The notes below the pieces were generated by a model. It did no database searches and was not told the origin of the DNA. It was given only the letters and a program-made list of their open reading frames with translations. The translations under genes and the position numbers were made by a program. 64,000 bases of DNA. It comes from Deinobacterium chartae. GTDB lineage: Bacteria; Deinococcota; Deinococci; Deinococcales; Deinococcaceae. The stretch is taken from positions 1 to 64,000 of the forward strand of contig NZ_JACHHG010000015.1 in the NCBI RefSeq assembly GCF_014202645.1. The letters are read 5' to 3'. Each line of letters opens with the position of its first letter. Position 1 is the first letter of the stretch. Shown in pieces: positions 21,180-29,802 of this stretch.

Positions 21180-21596
21180 ATGGAACGCACTTTTGCCATG
21201 ATCAAACCCGACGGCGTCCGCCGCAACCTGACCGCCGAGATCCTCGGCCGCCTCATCCGCAAGGGCTACCGCGTCGTGGGCCTCAAGCAGATGGTGATCC
21301 CGCGCGAGCTCGCCGAGCAGCACTACGCCGAGCACAAGGAGCGCCCCTTCTTCGGCGAGCTGGTTGATTTCATCACCTCCGGTCCGGTGGTCGCCATCGC
21401 CCTCGAGGGTGAGAACGTCATCAGCGGTCTGCGTACCCTGATGGGTGCCACCAACCCCAAAGACGCCGCTCCCGGCACCTTCCGCGGTGACTACGCCACC
21501 AGCATCGGTGAGAACGTCATCCACGGCTCGGCCAACGAGCACGACGCAGCCCGTGAGCTGGGCCTGTTCTTCAGCGACGCGGAACTGCTGAAGTAA
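21180..21596 (+). CDS. ndk: Nucleoside diphosphate kinase
   Basis: 138 aa. Transfers the gamma phosphate of ATP to NDPs through a phospho-histidine. It begins [20 protein letters not shown], has [39 protein letters not shown], and the active-site His in [20 protein letters not shown]. Normal length. Start fixed by the family N-terminus and a promoter 7 nt upstream. A 46-nt perfect palindrome follows. Confidence 0.97.
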   Translation: MERTFAMIKPDGVRRNLTAEILGRLIRKGYRVVGLKQMVIPRELAEQHYAEHKERPFFGELVDFITSGPVVAIALEGENVISGLRTLMGATNPKDAAPGTFRGDYATSIGENVIHGSANEHDAARELGLFFSDAELLK

Positions 21597-21605
21597 GTTT
21601 TTCCC

Positions 21606-21651
21606 GACCAGCAAGCAGCAGGGGCCCGCGGGCCCCTGCTGCTTGCTGGTC
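21606..21651 (+). terminator. 46-nt perfect palindrome after ndk
   Basis: Halves 21606-21628 and 21629-21651 are exact complements, centred on CG|CG, 9 nt after the ndk stop. Strong hairpin without a U-run. Confidence 0.7.
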
Positions 21652-21754
21652 GTAGCCAGACGCGTTCACGTCTTCTGTCCAAAACACCCACCCGGTCACG
21701 GGTTTCCTGTTCCGCTTATCTATCCCGCCGCCCTGCCCGCTCTCCCCTACCCGT

Positions 21755-21760
21755 TACACT
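21755..21760 (+). promoter_or_regulatory. Leaderless-type -10 of aspC
   Basis: TACACT, 6 nt, ATG 21767. Confidence 0.6.
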
Positions 21761-21766
21761 CACCCC

Positions 21767-22924
21767 ATGTCGCTCAAGCTCTCGCACAAGGTCCGCTCCC
21801 TGAAGCCCTCGAGCACCGTGGCAGTCGCGGCGCGCGCCCTGGAACTCAAACGTCAGGGCGTGGACGTGATCAGCCTCGCGGCGGGCGAGCCAGACTTCGA
21901 CACGCCCGAGCACGTGCGCCGCGCGGCCCTCGAGGCCATCGAGGCCGGGCGGACCCGCTACACCCAGGTGCAGGGCATTCCCGAACTGCGCGAGGCCATC
22001 TCGAGCAAGCTGGCGCGCGAGAACGGGCTGAGTTACGCTCCCGAGCAGATTACGGTGACCAACGGAGGCAAGCAGGCGCTGTTCAACGCCTTCTTGGCCC
22101 TGCTCGACCCGGGCGACGAGGTGATCATTCCGGCGCCGTTCTGGGTCAGCTACCCGGAGATCGTGTCGTTTGCAGGCGGCGTCCCGGTGTTCGTAGAAAC
22201 CCGCGCCGAGAACGGTTACGCACTCGACCCCGAGGCGGTGCGCGCAGCGGTCAGCGAGCGCACGGTGGCGATCGTGCTGAACTCGCCCTCGAACCCGACC
22301 GGGGTGGTATACCCCGAGGAGGTGGTGCGCGCGGTGGCCGAACTTGCCGCCGAGCGCGGACTGCTGGTGGTGTCGGACGAGATCTACGAGCACATCATCT
22401 ACGACGCCCGGCACGTCTCGGCGGCGCGTTTCGCGCCGGACAACGTCTTGGTGGTGAACGGGGCTTCCAAAGCCTACGCCATGACCGGCTGGCGCCTGGG
22501 ATACGCCGCCGGACCGCGGCCGCTGATCAACGCCATGAACGCCCTGCAGGGACAGAGCACCTCCAATGCCTCCTCGGTCTCACAGTGGGCGGCCATAGCG
22601 GCCCTCGAGGACTCGCGCGAGTTCATCGCCATGGCGGTCGGTCAGTTTCGGGCGCGCCGCGACCGCATCGTCGCGGGCTTAAACGCTCTGGGGCTGGCCA
22701 CACCTACCCCCGAGGGAGCCTTTTACGTGATGGCCGACACCCGCAGCCTGCACCAAGACGAGCTCAAGGCAGCGCAACTGCTGCTGGATCAGGCACGGAT
22801 TGCAGCGGTTCCCGGAACCGATTTTCACGCTCCGGGCCGGGTACGCCTCAGCTACGCCACCTCGATGGCGCAGATCGACGAGGCCCTGGCGCGCATCGGG
22901 AAGCTGGTCGGCGTACAGGTCTAA
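21767..22924 (+). CDS. aspC: Aspartate-type aminotransferase (class I PLP)
   Basis: 385 aa, close in sequence to the Thermus aspartate (or aspartate/prephenate) aminotransferase as recalled. Markers: LKPSSTVAVAARALELKRQG, LAAGEPDFDTPEHV, NGGKQALFNAFLALLDPGDE, NSPSNPTGVVYPEE, VSDEIYEHIIY, and PLP-lysine in NGASKAYAMTGWRLGY. It interconverts aspartate/oxaloacetate and glutamate/2-oxoglutarate; it could also act on prephenate. Monocistronic, leaderless type, and followed by a strong hairpin. Confidence 0.85.
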   Translation: MSLKLSHKVRSLKPSSTVAVAARALELKRQGVDVISLAAGEPDFDTPEHVRRAALEAIEAGRTRYTQVQGIPELREAISSKLARENGLSYAPEQITVTNGGKQALFNAFLALLDPGDEVIIPAPFWVSYPEIVSFAGGVPVFVETRAENGYALDPEAVRAAVSERTVAIVLNSPSNPTGVVYPEEVVRAVAELAAERGLLVVSDEIYEHIIYDARHVSAARFAPDNVLVVNGASKAYAMTGWRLGYAAGPRPLINAMNALQGQSTSNASSVSQWAAIAALEDSREFIAMAVGQFRARRDRIVAGLNALGLATPTPEGAFYVMADTRSLHQDELKAAQLLLDQARIAAVPGTDFHAPGRVRLSYATSMAQIDEALARIGKLVGVQV

Positions 22925-23065
22925 GCAACTGGCGTTACCCTGCGCGTAACCCGTGTTTACCAGCTGACGTTCTTGTGTTACAACTTAGGCGGTTCGCTCG
23001 TTGTTCCCCGCTGAACACGTCGCGTATTGCATTTTCCTACGTTCAGCCTCTTCTGATAGCGACAA

Positions 23066-23101
23066 CAGCAGGCCCGGGGTTTAAAAGCCCCGGGCCTGCT
23101 G
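23066..23101. terminator. Hairpin between convergent aspC and rdgB
   Basis: 14-bp perfect stem (23066-23079 with 23088-23101) and a TTTAAAAG loop. Placed between two convergent genes, it can act on both strands. The 140 nt before it hold no gene. Confidence 0.6.
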
Positions 23102-23156
23102 CTGCCCTACCCCGGGCAGCTCAGCGAAAAGACGCGCCAGCGGCGCGTCTTCAGGC

Positions 23157-23762
23157 TTACTCCAGCGTGATCTTCTGACGTTCCGGGGGACCGTTGCGGT
23201 GCGCCTCGAGCAGTGCTTGCAGCGCACGCCCACGGTGCGAGACCGCGCGTTTCTCCTCGAGGCTCATCTCTGCGAAGGTGCGGCCGGTGTTTTCGACCTC
23301 GAACAGCGGGTCGTAGCCGAAACCGCCCAGACCGCGCGGCCCCTCGAGGATGCGCCCCCCGATCTCGCCGCGGTAGACCTCGAGGAAACCGTCCGGGTAC
23401 GCGAGGACCAACGCCGCGATAAACCGGGCGCTGCGGTCGCTGACGCCACGCATGCGCTCGAGCAGGTAGACGTTGCGCTCGAGGTCGCTGTTCTTGTTGC
23501 CGAAACGGGCGCTGAAAATGCCCGGCTCTCCGTTGAGGGCCGTGACCTCTACGCCCGAGTCGTCGGCGAGGGCGGGCAGGCCAGTGTGAACCGCGACCGC
23601 GCAGGCTTTGAGGGCCGCGTTGTCCTCGTAGGTAGCGGCGTCCTCCTCGGGCAGCGTAACCGGATAATCCGCCAGGCTCAGCAACTCCCAACCGAGTGGG
23701 GCGAGAGCTTCTTGAAGTTCTTTGACCTTGCCAGCGTTGCTGGTGGCGAGTACGACGCGCAT
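23157..23762 (-). CDS. rdgB: RdgB/HAM1-type XTP/dITP diphosphatase
   Basis: 201 aa. Hydrolyses deaminated purine nucleotides (dITP, XTP) to monophosphates, keeping them out of DNA. Family signature: MRVVLATSNAGKVKELQEAL, PALADDSGVEVTALNGEPGI, FGYDPLFEVENTGRTFAEM, and SHRGRALQALL at the C-terminus. GGGAGGAATTGC precedes ATG 23762. Third gene of a murI-rph-rdgB row with an 86-nt gap after rph. Confidence 0.93.
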   Translation of the reverse strand: MRVVLATSNAGKVKELQEALAPLGWELLSLADYPVTLPEEDAATYEDNAALKACAVAVHTGLPALADDSGVEVTALNGEPGIFSARFGNKNSDLERNVYLLERMRGVSDRSARFIAALVLAYPDGFLEVYRGEIGGRILEGPRGLGGFGYDPLFEVENTGRTFAEMSLEEKRAVSHRGRALQALLEAHRNGPPERQKITLE

Positions 23763-23848
23763 GCAATTCCTCCCAGAGTGCCCGTGGGCGTAACGAAGAC
23801 TCTAACAGCTTAACCCGTGTCCAACCTGCCCGAAGTGGAAAAACCCGC

Positions 23849-24559
23849 TCAGCGCAACTGTTCGCGGTAACGGTCGAGCAGGGTCTGCACACCGCGTACG
23901 CCGAGGTCCACCATCTCCCGGAAGCGCCCGGGCGGAAGCGGGTCGCGCTCGGTGCCGCCCTGCACCTCCAGGATCAGGCCCTCGCGGGTGGCGACCACGT
24001 TCAGGTCCGCCTCGGCGCGCACGTCCTCGAGGTAGTCGAGGTCAAGGCGCACCTCGCCGTCCACCACGCCCACCGAGACCGCGCCGATCTCGTGGGTGAG
24101 CGGCCACTCGGTGAGCTTGCCGCTGCGGACCATACGGTCGGCGAGGTCGTGCAGCGCCGCGTAGCCGCCCAGGATCGAGGCCACGCGGGTGCCACCGTCG
24201 GCTTGCAGCACGTCGGCGTCGATGATTAAGGTCTTGTCCCTGAACAGCCGCAGGTCCACGCAGGCCCGGAACGCGCGGCCCATCAGGCGCTGAATCTCCT
24301 GCTTGCGACCACCCTGAGCCATCTTCTCGCGCGAGATGCGTTCGTGGGTGGAGCGGGGCAGCAGGGCGTAGTCGGCCATCAGCCAGCCCTGCTTGCTGCC
24401 GCGCACGTGCGGCGGCACCCGGTTTTCCAGCGTGGCGGTCACCCGCACCTGGGTGTGCCCCAGCTGAATCAGCGCCGAGCCCTCGGCGTGGCGGCTCACC
24501 CCGCGCTCGATCACCAGCGCGCGCAGCTCGTCGGGGGCGCGTCCCTGGCGGCTAGCCAC
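23849..24559 (-). CDS. rph: Ribonuclease PH
   Basis: 236 aa. Phosphorolytic 3' exoribonuclease that trims tRNA ends. Marks: RAPDELRALVIERGVSRHAE, GSALIQLGHTQVRVTATLE, RSTHERISREKMAQGGRKQE, IDADVLQADGGTRVASILGG, and EVQGGTERDPLP. Full length. The GTG start at 24559 overlaps the murI stop by 8 nt, so it is co-translated with murI. Confidence 0.95.
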   Translation of the reverse strand: MASRQGRAPDELRALVIERGVSRHAEGSALIQLGHTQVRVTATLENRVPPHVRGSKQGWLMADYALLPRSTHERISREKMAQGGRKQEIQRLMGRAFRACVDLRLFRDKTLIIDADVLQADGGTRVASILGGYAALHDLADRMVRSGKLTEWPLTHEIGAVSVGVVDGEVRLDLDYLEDVRAEADLNVVATREGLILEVQGGTERDPLPPGRFREMVDLGVRGVQTLLDRYREQLR

Positions 24560-25370
24560 GGCTCACCCCGGCACGGGCCTCAAAGCGCGCCAGTTCGGCC
24601 ACGTCCAGGTGCAGCACCTCGCCGTCCACTCCGCCGATCACCTGCGCGGTGTGCTCGTAGGCGGCCACGTCACCGGTCACAAAGTGCCGCACCCGGCCGG
24701 TTCGTCCCGGCAGGTCCGCCAGGGCCGAGCTCACGACCTCGGCGGTCGCCTCGGCCGAGTCCACCAGGGTGACGCCGCTGCCCACCACCCGGGCCACCAC
24801 GTCCTTGAGCAGGGGATAGTGGGTGCAGCCCAGGATCAGAGCGTCGAGGTCGGGCCGTTCCTCCAGGTAGTGGCGAGTCAGCACCTCGGCCTCGGGAGCG
24901 CCCGCCAGACCTTCTTCCACCACGTGCACGAACATCGGGCAGGCCTGAGCCCACACCGCAAAGCCCCTTACCTCGAGGCGCCGCTGGTACGCGCCGCTGG
25001 CGATGGTGCCGCGCGTGCCGATCACGCCGACCCGTCCGCCCCGTGTGGCGCGGGTAGCGGCCTCCACGCCCGGCTCGATCACGCCCCACACCGGCACCTC
25101 GAGCTGCTGGGCGAGGTCGGGCAGCGCCGCCGACGAGGCGGTGTTGCAGGCGATCACCACCGCCTGCGCGCCCTGGTCGATCAGGAAGCGGGCGATGCCG
25201 CCCGCAAAGCCCGCGACCATCTCGCGCGGCTTGCGGCCGTAGGGAACGCGGGCGGTGTCGCCCAGGTACACGAAGTCGCGTCCGGGCAGGCGGGCGCGCA
25301 GGGCCTTGAGCACGGTCAGGCCGCCCACGCCCGAATCAAAGACGCCGATGGGCTGATGAAGAGGGGGCAT
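24552..25370 (-). CDS. murI: Glutamate racemase
   Basis: 272 aa from ATG 25370 (MPPLHQPIGVFDSGVGGL). Supplies D-glutamate for peptidoglycan. Both catalytic cysteines are present: VVIACNTASSAALP and LILGCTHYPLL. VYLGDTARVPYGRK is typical. The start is uncertain: no good ribosome site precedes 25370. An in-frame GTG at 25400 has GGTGAT upstream and overlaps the stop of a tiny leaderless-type ORF. Starting there would add ten residues. Confidence 0.92.
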   Translation of the reverse strand: MPPLHQPIGVFDSGVGGLTVLKALRARLPGRDFVYLGDTARVPYGRKPREMVAGFAGGIARFLIDQGAQAVVIACNTASSAALPDLAQQLEVPVWGVIEPGVEAATRATRGGRVGVIGTRGTIASGAYQRRLEVRGFAVWAQACPMFVHVVEEGLAGAPEAEVLTRHYLEERPDLDALILGCTHYPLLKDVVARVVGSGVTLVDSAEATAEVVSSALADLPGRTGRVRHFVTGDVAAYEHTAQVIGGVDGEVLHLDVAELARFEARAGVSRG

Positions 25371-25396
25371 GCTGCCCAGGGCGAGTTCCTCGAGGG

Positions 25397-25444
25397 TCAC
25401 GGGCACATCACCCGGCTGTGGTGGTCCTTCACGCGAGGATTGTA
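25397..25444 (-). promoter_or_regulatory. Promoter and possible 11-codon leader ORF before murI
   Basis: TACAAT (25444-25439), 6 nt, then GTG at 25432 opens an 11-codon ORF (VKDHHSRVMCP, stop at 25397). That stop overlaps GTG 25400, an in-frame start option for murI. The pattern fits the leaderless grammar of the window but may be chance. Confidence 0.35.
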
Positions 25445-25499
25445 GCACCGGTGGCCCCGACGGTCCGAGCGCCTTCTGGTAAGCCAGATGGCAGGGCGC

Positions 25500-26501
25500 T
25501 CAGCTACCGACCGGCTTTTCCTCGGGCGTTTCGTACATCAGCACCAGCGCCTCGAGCTCCGAAAAGGGCCGTATCGGCTCGAGGCGCATCACCTGCGGAG
25601 GGCAGGAGGTGACGCAGGCGTTGCAGGCCGTGCACGAGGACGCGTCGAGGTACAGCTTGAAGCTGCCGTCCGGCTGCATCTCGCGGTTCACCGCCTCGGT
25701 GGGGCACACGTTGGTGCACACCGGGCACAGGATGCAGCCCTCATCGACCACCGGGGCAGGCCAGTACACCGCGGTGTCAGGATCCGGGACCGGCTTGAGG
25801 GCCTTGCGGCGCCACAGGTAGTCGGCGGGCACGTGCTCCTCGGGATTGCTCCAGTCCACGAAGGGCAGCGGGCGCTCGGGGATCAGGTCGGCCACCACCC
25901 GGCGCGCGCTGCCGAACAGGCTGCCCAGGGCTCCGCGCCGCGAGACGCGCGGGCCCAGGTTGGCGCCCGGCTGCCCGGCATCGGTCTGCACGATGCGGGC
26001 GTGCAGCGGCTTCTCGGTAGGGGCGCGCAACTTGCGGGCCTCGTCCACGACGTCCTCGAGGTGGGCAGGCACGTCCGGCGAGCCGATCGGGCAGTGGGCG
26101 CAGTCGCCGTGCTCGAGCACGACCTGCTTGCCCCAGGCTCCCGCAACCGTGAGCGCCGAAGGCGTGATGCGGCCCAGGCAGGTCACGCTGGGCGCGTCGC
26201 TGCCCGCCTGCGAGCAGGCCAGGCGGGCGAGGTCACCCTGCGCGCGCAGGGCGTACAGCGGAGCTTCCACGTCGTACTCGAGCGCGCCGCTGGGGCACAC
26301 CTGGGTGCACAGCCCGCAGCCGGTGCAGTTCACCTCGCTGATGGTGACGCTGCCCTCGAGGGTGATGGCATCGTGCGGACACACGTCCGCACAGGCGCTG
26401 CAACCGCCGACCGCGTAACGCTCGACCAGACAGCGCGGGCCGGTGTAGCGCGGTGCAGGGTTGGAGAGCTTTAAAAACGAGTCAAGGAGGCCCCCTAGCA
26501 T
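25500..26501 (-). CDS. Polyferredoxin-like protein with four [4Fe-4S] motifs
   Basis: 333 aa, no membrane segments. Two ferredoxin cluster motifs near the N-terminus (CSACADVCP, CTGCGLCTQVCP) and two near the C-terminus (CILCPVCTNVCP, CTACNACVTSCP) make two 2x[4Fe-4S] modules. They are joined by a ~180-residue central domain with further cysteines (CSQAGSDAPSVTCLG, CAHC). An electron-transfer role is likely; the partner is unknown. Upstream TACACT (26516-26511) is 9 nt from ATG 26501. Divergent from zwf with a 110-nt shared region, which hints at a redox link to NADPH supply. Confidence 0.7.
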   Translation of the reverse strand: MLGGLLDSFLKLSNPAPRYTGPRCLVERYAVGGCSACADVCPHDAITLEGSVTISEVNCTGCGLCTQVCPSGALEYDVEAPLYALRAQGDLARLACSQAGSDAPSVTCLGRITPSALTVAGAWGKQVVLEHGDCAHCPIGSPDVPAHLEDVVDEARKLRAPTEKPLHARIVQTDAGQPGANLGPRVSRRGALGSLFGSARRVVADLIPERPLPFVDWSNPEEHVPADYLWRRKALKPVPDPDTAVYWPAPVVDEGCILCPVCTNVCPTEAVNREMQPDGSFKLYLDASSCTACNACVTSCPPQVMRLEPIRPFSELEALVLMYETPEEKPVGS

Positions 26502-26611
26502 GCTGGAGCCAGTGTACTCCCCCACGCTCGGGCAAATGGTCACCGGTGCGCTATCTTGTCCGAACTTTCATGCGGACCGCGTGCTCGGCCGATTCGGGAT
26601 TTTAATGGGTC

Positions 26612-28054
26612 ATGGACTCCACCCTGGTGATTCTCGGCGCCTCGGGAGACCTGACCCGGCGTCTGCTGTTGCCCGCCCTGTACCACCTGGACCGCCGCAG
26701 CCACCTCGGCAACCTGCGCATCGTGGGTTACGCCCTCGAGGACTGGAGCCGCGAGCACTTCGTGAAGCACGTGGAAACGAACCTGCGGCAGTTCGTGCCC
26801 GAATACGCGCCCGAGGTCGGGGCGCGCTTCGCGGCGCGCCTCGATTACCTCTCGGGCGACCTGAGCCCGGCCGGGCTGGGGCAACTGCACGTGCGGCTAC
26901 CGGGCTCGGCGCTGTTCTACCTGGCCCTGCCGCCGGGCGTGTTCGCGCAGGCCGCGCAGGGCCTGAGCCAGGCCGGGCTGAACGCAGCGCCCGCAGGCGG
27001 CGCGCGGCGACTGCTGATCGAGAAACCCTTCGGGACCGACCTCGCGTCGGCCCTGGCCCTCGAGCGCGACTTGCATCAGGGTTGGCAGGAAAGCCAGATC
27101 ATGCGCATCGACCACTTTCTGGGCAAGCAGACCGTGCAGAACATGCTGGTGTTCCGGCTGGCCAACGCCTTTTTGGAGCCGATCTGGAACGCCACCTCGA
27201 TCGAGCACGTGCAGATCACGGTGGCCGAAACGCTGGGCCTCGAGGGGCGCTACCGCTACTACGACCAGGCGGGAGCGCTGCGCGACATGCTGCAAAACCA
27301 CCTGATGCAGATGTTCACGCTGGTGGCCATGGAGCCCCCGCCGCGCCTGGATTCGGAGAGCCTGCGCGATCACAAGGTGGAGGTCCTCAAGTGCGTGCGC
27401 CCGATCCCGGCGCAAGGTGCGGACCGCTTCGCGGTGCGCGGCCGCTACAGCGCCGGACGGCAAGGAAGCGAGCGCGTTCCCGGCTACCTCGAGGAGCCCG
27501 GCATTCCCACGACCTCGCGCACCGAGACCTTCGCGGCCCTGAAGTTCTACGTGGACAACTGGCGCTGGCGGGGCGTGCCGTTCTACCTGCGCTCGGGCAA
27601 GCGGCTGCGGGCGAGCTGGAGCGAGATCGCCATCAAGTTCCGCGATCCGCCCACCCGGCTGTTCGACGAAACGCCCCTGGACCCCACCGAGGAGAACTGG
27701 CTGGTCTTTCAGCTGAAGCCCACCGAGGCGATCGACATGGTCATCACCGCCAAACGCCCGGGGCTGAACCTGGTGGCCGACGAGGTGACCCTGCACGCCG
27801 ATTACGGCGGCAAGGGCCAGGAGTACTCGGCCTACGAGCAACTGCTGCTCGACGCCCTCGAGGGAGACTGCACCCACTTTCTGCGCTCGGACGAGGTGGA
27901 GTGGGCCTGGCGGGTGCTGCAGCCGGTGCTGGACGCCTGGCAGCAGGGGCAGCCGGAAGATTACCCGGCGGGCTCCGAAGGACCGCCCGGGCAAAACCGC
28001 CTGATGGACCCCGGTCACCGCTGGCGGCCCATAGGTGTTCCGGTCGGGCGCTGA
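26612..28054 (+). CDS. zwf: Glucose-6-phosphate 1-dehydrogenase
   Basis: 480 aa. First step of the oxidative pentose phosphate pathway, making NADPH. Marks: dinucleotide-binding LVILGASGDLTRRLLLPALY, LIEKPFGTDLASA, active-site MRIDHFLGKQTVQNMLVFR, NWRWRGVPFYLRSGKRL, and PADVE-type NLVADEVTLHADYG. Full length. TTTAAT at 26601-26606 lies 5 nt before ATG. No gnd or pgl is adjacent. NADPH matters for oxidative-stress defence in Deinococcota. Confidence 0.95.
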   Translation: MDSTLVILGASGDLTRRLLLPALYHLDRRSHLGNLRIVGYALEDWSREHFVKHVETNLRQFVPEYAPEVGARFAARLDYLSGDLSPAGLGQLHVRLPGSALFYLALPPGVFAQAAQGLSQAGLNAAPAGGARRLLIEKPFGTDLASALALERDLHQGWQESQIMRIDHFLGKQTVQNMLVFRLANAFLEPIWNATSIEHVQITVAETLGLEGRYRYYDQAGALRDMLQNHLMQMFTLVAMEPPPRLDSESLRDHKVEVLKCVRPIPAQGADRFAVRGRYSAGRQGSERVPGYLEEPGIPTTSRTETFAALKFYVDNWRWRGVPFYLRSGKRLRASWSEIAIKFRDPPTRLFDETPLDPTEENWLVFQLKPTEAIDMVITAKRPGLNLVADEVTLHADYGGKGQEYSAYEQLLLDALEGDCTHFLRSDEVEWAWRVLQPVLDAWQQGQPEDYPAGSEGPPGQNRLMDPGHRWRPIGVPVGR

Positions 28055-28088
28055 TCTGTGCTTCGGCCTGAAGCAGACTTCTTTCGCC

Positions 28089-28391
28089 TCAGACCGGGGT
28101 GGTCTCCGCCTCGAGGCCGTAGATCTGCAGAAAGCGCCGGATGCGCGCCTCGAGGTCGGGCAGCGGCGCGACTTCGCCGCAGACCCAGTCCGGCCGGTAG
28201 TTGCGGCAGGGCTGCGGCCTCGAGGCGTACACCGCGCAGCGGCAGTCGGCCTGCAGATGGCGGCAGGGCACGCCCAGGGGCTTGGCAAGAGCGGCGATAT
28301 CGGGGGCAGCGCAGCAGGCTCCGCAGCCGCTACAGTCGCGCATCCAGGCACTGCGCGGCGGCAGGTCGGCGGGGGCCTCGAACAGATCCAT
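28089..28391 (-). CDS. YkgJ-type cysteine-cluster protein
   Basis: 100 aa. CSGCGACCAAPDIAAL, CRHLQADCRCAVYASRPQPC and WVCGE give the zinc/iron chelatase-like cysteine pattern of the YkgJ family. Likely binds a metal or FeS cluster; function unknown. Start 28391 is supported by TACCCT 6 nt upstream. Convergent with zwf, 34 nt away. Confidence 0.75.
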   Translation of the reverse strand: MDLFEAPADLPPRSAWMRDCSGCGACCAAPDIAALAKPLGVPCRHLQADCRCAVYASRPQPCRNYRPDWVCGEVAPLPDLEARIRRFLQIYGLEAETTPV

Positions 28392-28397
28392 GCGGCC

Positions 28398-28403
28398 AGG
28401 GTA
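28398..28403 (-). promoter_or_regulatory. Leaderless-type -10 of the YkgJ-type gene
   Basis: TACCCT, 6 nt, ATG (28391) on the minus strand. Confidence 0.5.
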
Positions 28404-28477
28404 CCCTGAGCGGGGCAACGACAGTGTGACCGCGGCGGGCTCGCCTCGAGGCGCGGCGCAGCGGCCCGCACACCGCA

Positions 28478-28512
28478 AAACCAAAACGTGCGGCCCCACC
28501 GGGGGCCGCACG
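28478..28512 (-). terminator. Terminator of glyA
   Basis: GTGCGGCCCC (28488-28497) pairs with 28502-28511. On the minus strand it is followed by TTTTGGTTTT. It begins 17 nt after the glyA stop. Confidence 0.8.
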
Positions 28513-28528
28513 GTCAGATTCGCAGCAC

Positions 28529-29749
28529 TCAGGGCAGCGGGAAGCGTCCGGCGAGTTCCTTGACTTCGGCGGTCACGTCCTCGCCGCGCAGGCCACGGTC
28601 GACCAGTTCGGCCACCACGCGCATCTCGGCTTCTTGCATGCCGCGGGTGGTCAGCGCGGGCGTACCCAGGCGGATGCCGCTGGTCACCAGCGGGGGCTGC
28701 GGGTCAAACGGGATGCCGTTCTTGTTGATGGTGATGTGCACGGCGTCCAGGCGCTTTTGCGCCTCCTTGCCGGTCAGCTCGACGGGGCGCAGGTCCACCA
28801 GGAACACGTGGTTGTCGGTACCGCCCGAGACGATGCGGTAGCCGCGCTCCTCGAGGGCGGCCGCCAGGGTCTGGGCGTTTTTGATCACCTGCTGCTGGTA
28901 GGTCTTGAACTCGGGCTGCAGCGCCTCGAGGAACGAGACCGCCTTGCCGGCGATGACGTGCTCGAGCGGGCCGCCCTGGATGCCGGGGAAGATCAGCTTG
29001 TCGATCTTCTTGCCGAGCTCGGCGTCTTGCGAGAGGATCAGGCCGCCGCGCGGACCGCGCAGGGTCTTGTGGGTGGTGGAGGTGACCACGTGGGCGTGCG
29101 GGACCGGGTTGGGGTGCAACCCGGCCGCGACCAGGCCGGCGATGTGCGCCATGTCCACGAACAGGTACGCTCCGACCTCGTCGGCGATGGCGCGGAAGGT
29201 CTCGAAGTCCAGGATGCGCGAGTAGGCCGAGGCCCCGGCGATGATCATCTTGGGACGGTGCTCGAGGGCCAGGCGGCGCACCTCGTCCATGTTGATGCGC
29301 TCGGTCTCGGGGTCCACGTTGTAGCCGACGATGTTGTACTGGAAGCCCGAGAAGTTGACCGGGCTGCCGTGGGTCAGGTGGCCGCCCTGCGCGAGGCTCA
29401 TGCCCAGCACGGTGTCACCGGGCTGCAGCAGGGCGTAGTACACCGCCATGTTGGCCTGCGAACCCGAGTGCGGCTGCACGTTGGCCCAGGCCGCCCCGAA
29501 CAGCTGCCTGGCGCGCTCGATGGCAACGCGCTCCACCTTGTCGACGACCTCGCAGCCACCGTAGTAGCGGCGTCCGGGATAACCCTCGGCGTACTTGTTG
29601 GTGAGCACGCTGCCCACCGCCTCGCGCACCTGCGCGGAAACGAAGTTCTCGGAAGCGATCAGCTCCAGGCCGAAAGTCTGACGGTCGCGTTCCTGATCGA
29701 TCAGATCAAAGATCTCGACGTCGCGGGTGGTGGGGGCGGTCTGAGTCAT
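28529..29749 (-). CDS. glyA: Serine hydroxymethyltransferase
   Basis: 406 aa. Interconverts serine and glycine while charging tetrahydrofolate with a one-carbon unit, the donor used by ThyX. Marks: [44 protein letters not shown]-lysine in [16 protein letters not shown], and [12 protein letters not shown]. Full length. Start 29749 has TAACAT 6 nt upstream and no Shine-Dalgarno. Own terminator. Confidence 0.97.
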   Translation of the reverse strand: MTQTAPTTRDVEIFDLIDQERDRQTFGLELIASENFVSAQVREAVGSVLTNKYAEGYPGRRYYGGCEVVDKVERVAIERARQLFGAAWANVQPHSGSQANMAVYYALLQPGDTVLGMSLAQGGHLTHGSPVNFSGFQYNIVGYNVDPETERINMDEVRRLALEHRPKMIIAGASAYSRILDFETFRAIADEVGAYLFVDMAHIAGLVAAGLHPNPVPHAHVVTSTTHKTLRGPRGGLILSQDAELGKKIDKLIFPGIQGGPLEHVIAGKAVSFLEALQPEFKTYQQQVIKNAQTLAAALEERGYRIVSGGTDNHVFLVDLRPVELTGKEAQKRLDAVHITINKNGIPFDPQPPLVTSGIRLGTPALTTRGMQEAEMRVVAELVDRGLRGEDVTAEVKELAGRFPLP

Positions 29750-29755
29750 GCGGCC

Positions 29756-29761
29756 ATGTTA
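29756..29761 (-). promoter_or_regulatory. Leaderless-type -10 of glyA
   Basis: TAACAT, 6 nt, ATG (29749) on the minus strand. Confidence 0.55.
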
Positions 29762-29802
29762 ACACCTGACTCCCGCCACGACTGAGGTCCAATTCTGTCC
29801 GC

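Noticed and set aside
19432-21201. A 589-codon plus-strand frame rich in Gln, Gly and Arg opposite the BMP-type permease
   Set aside because: Low-complexity mirror of hydrophobic codons, not a gene.
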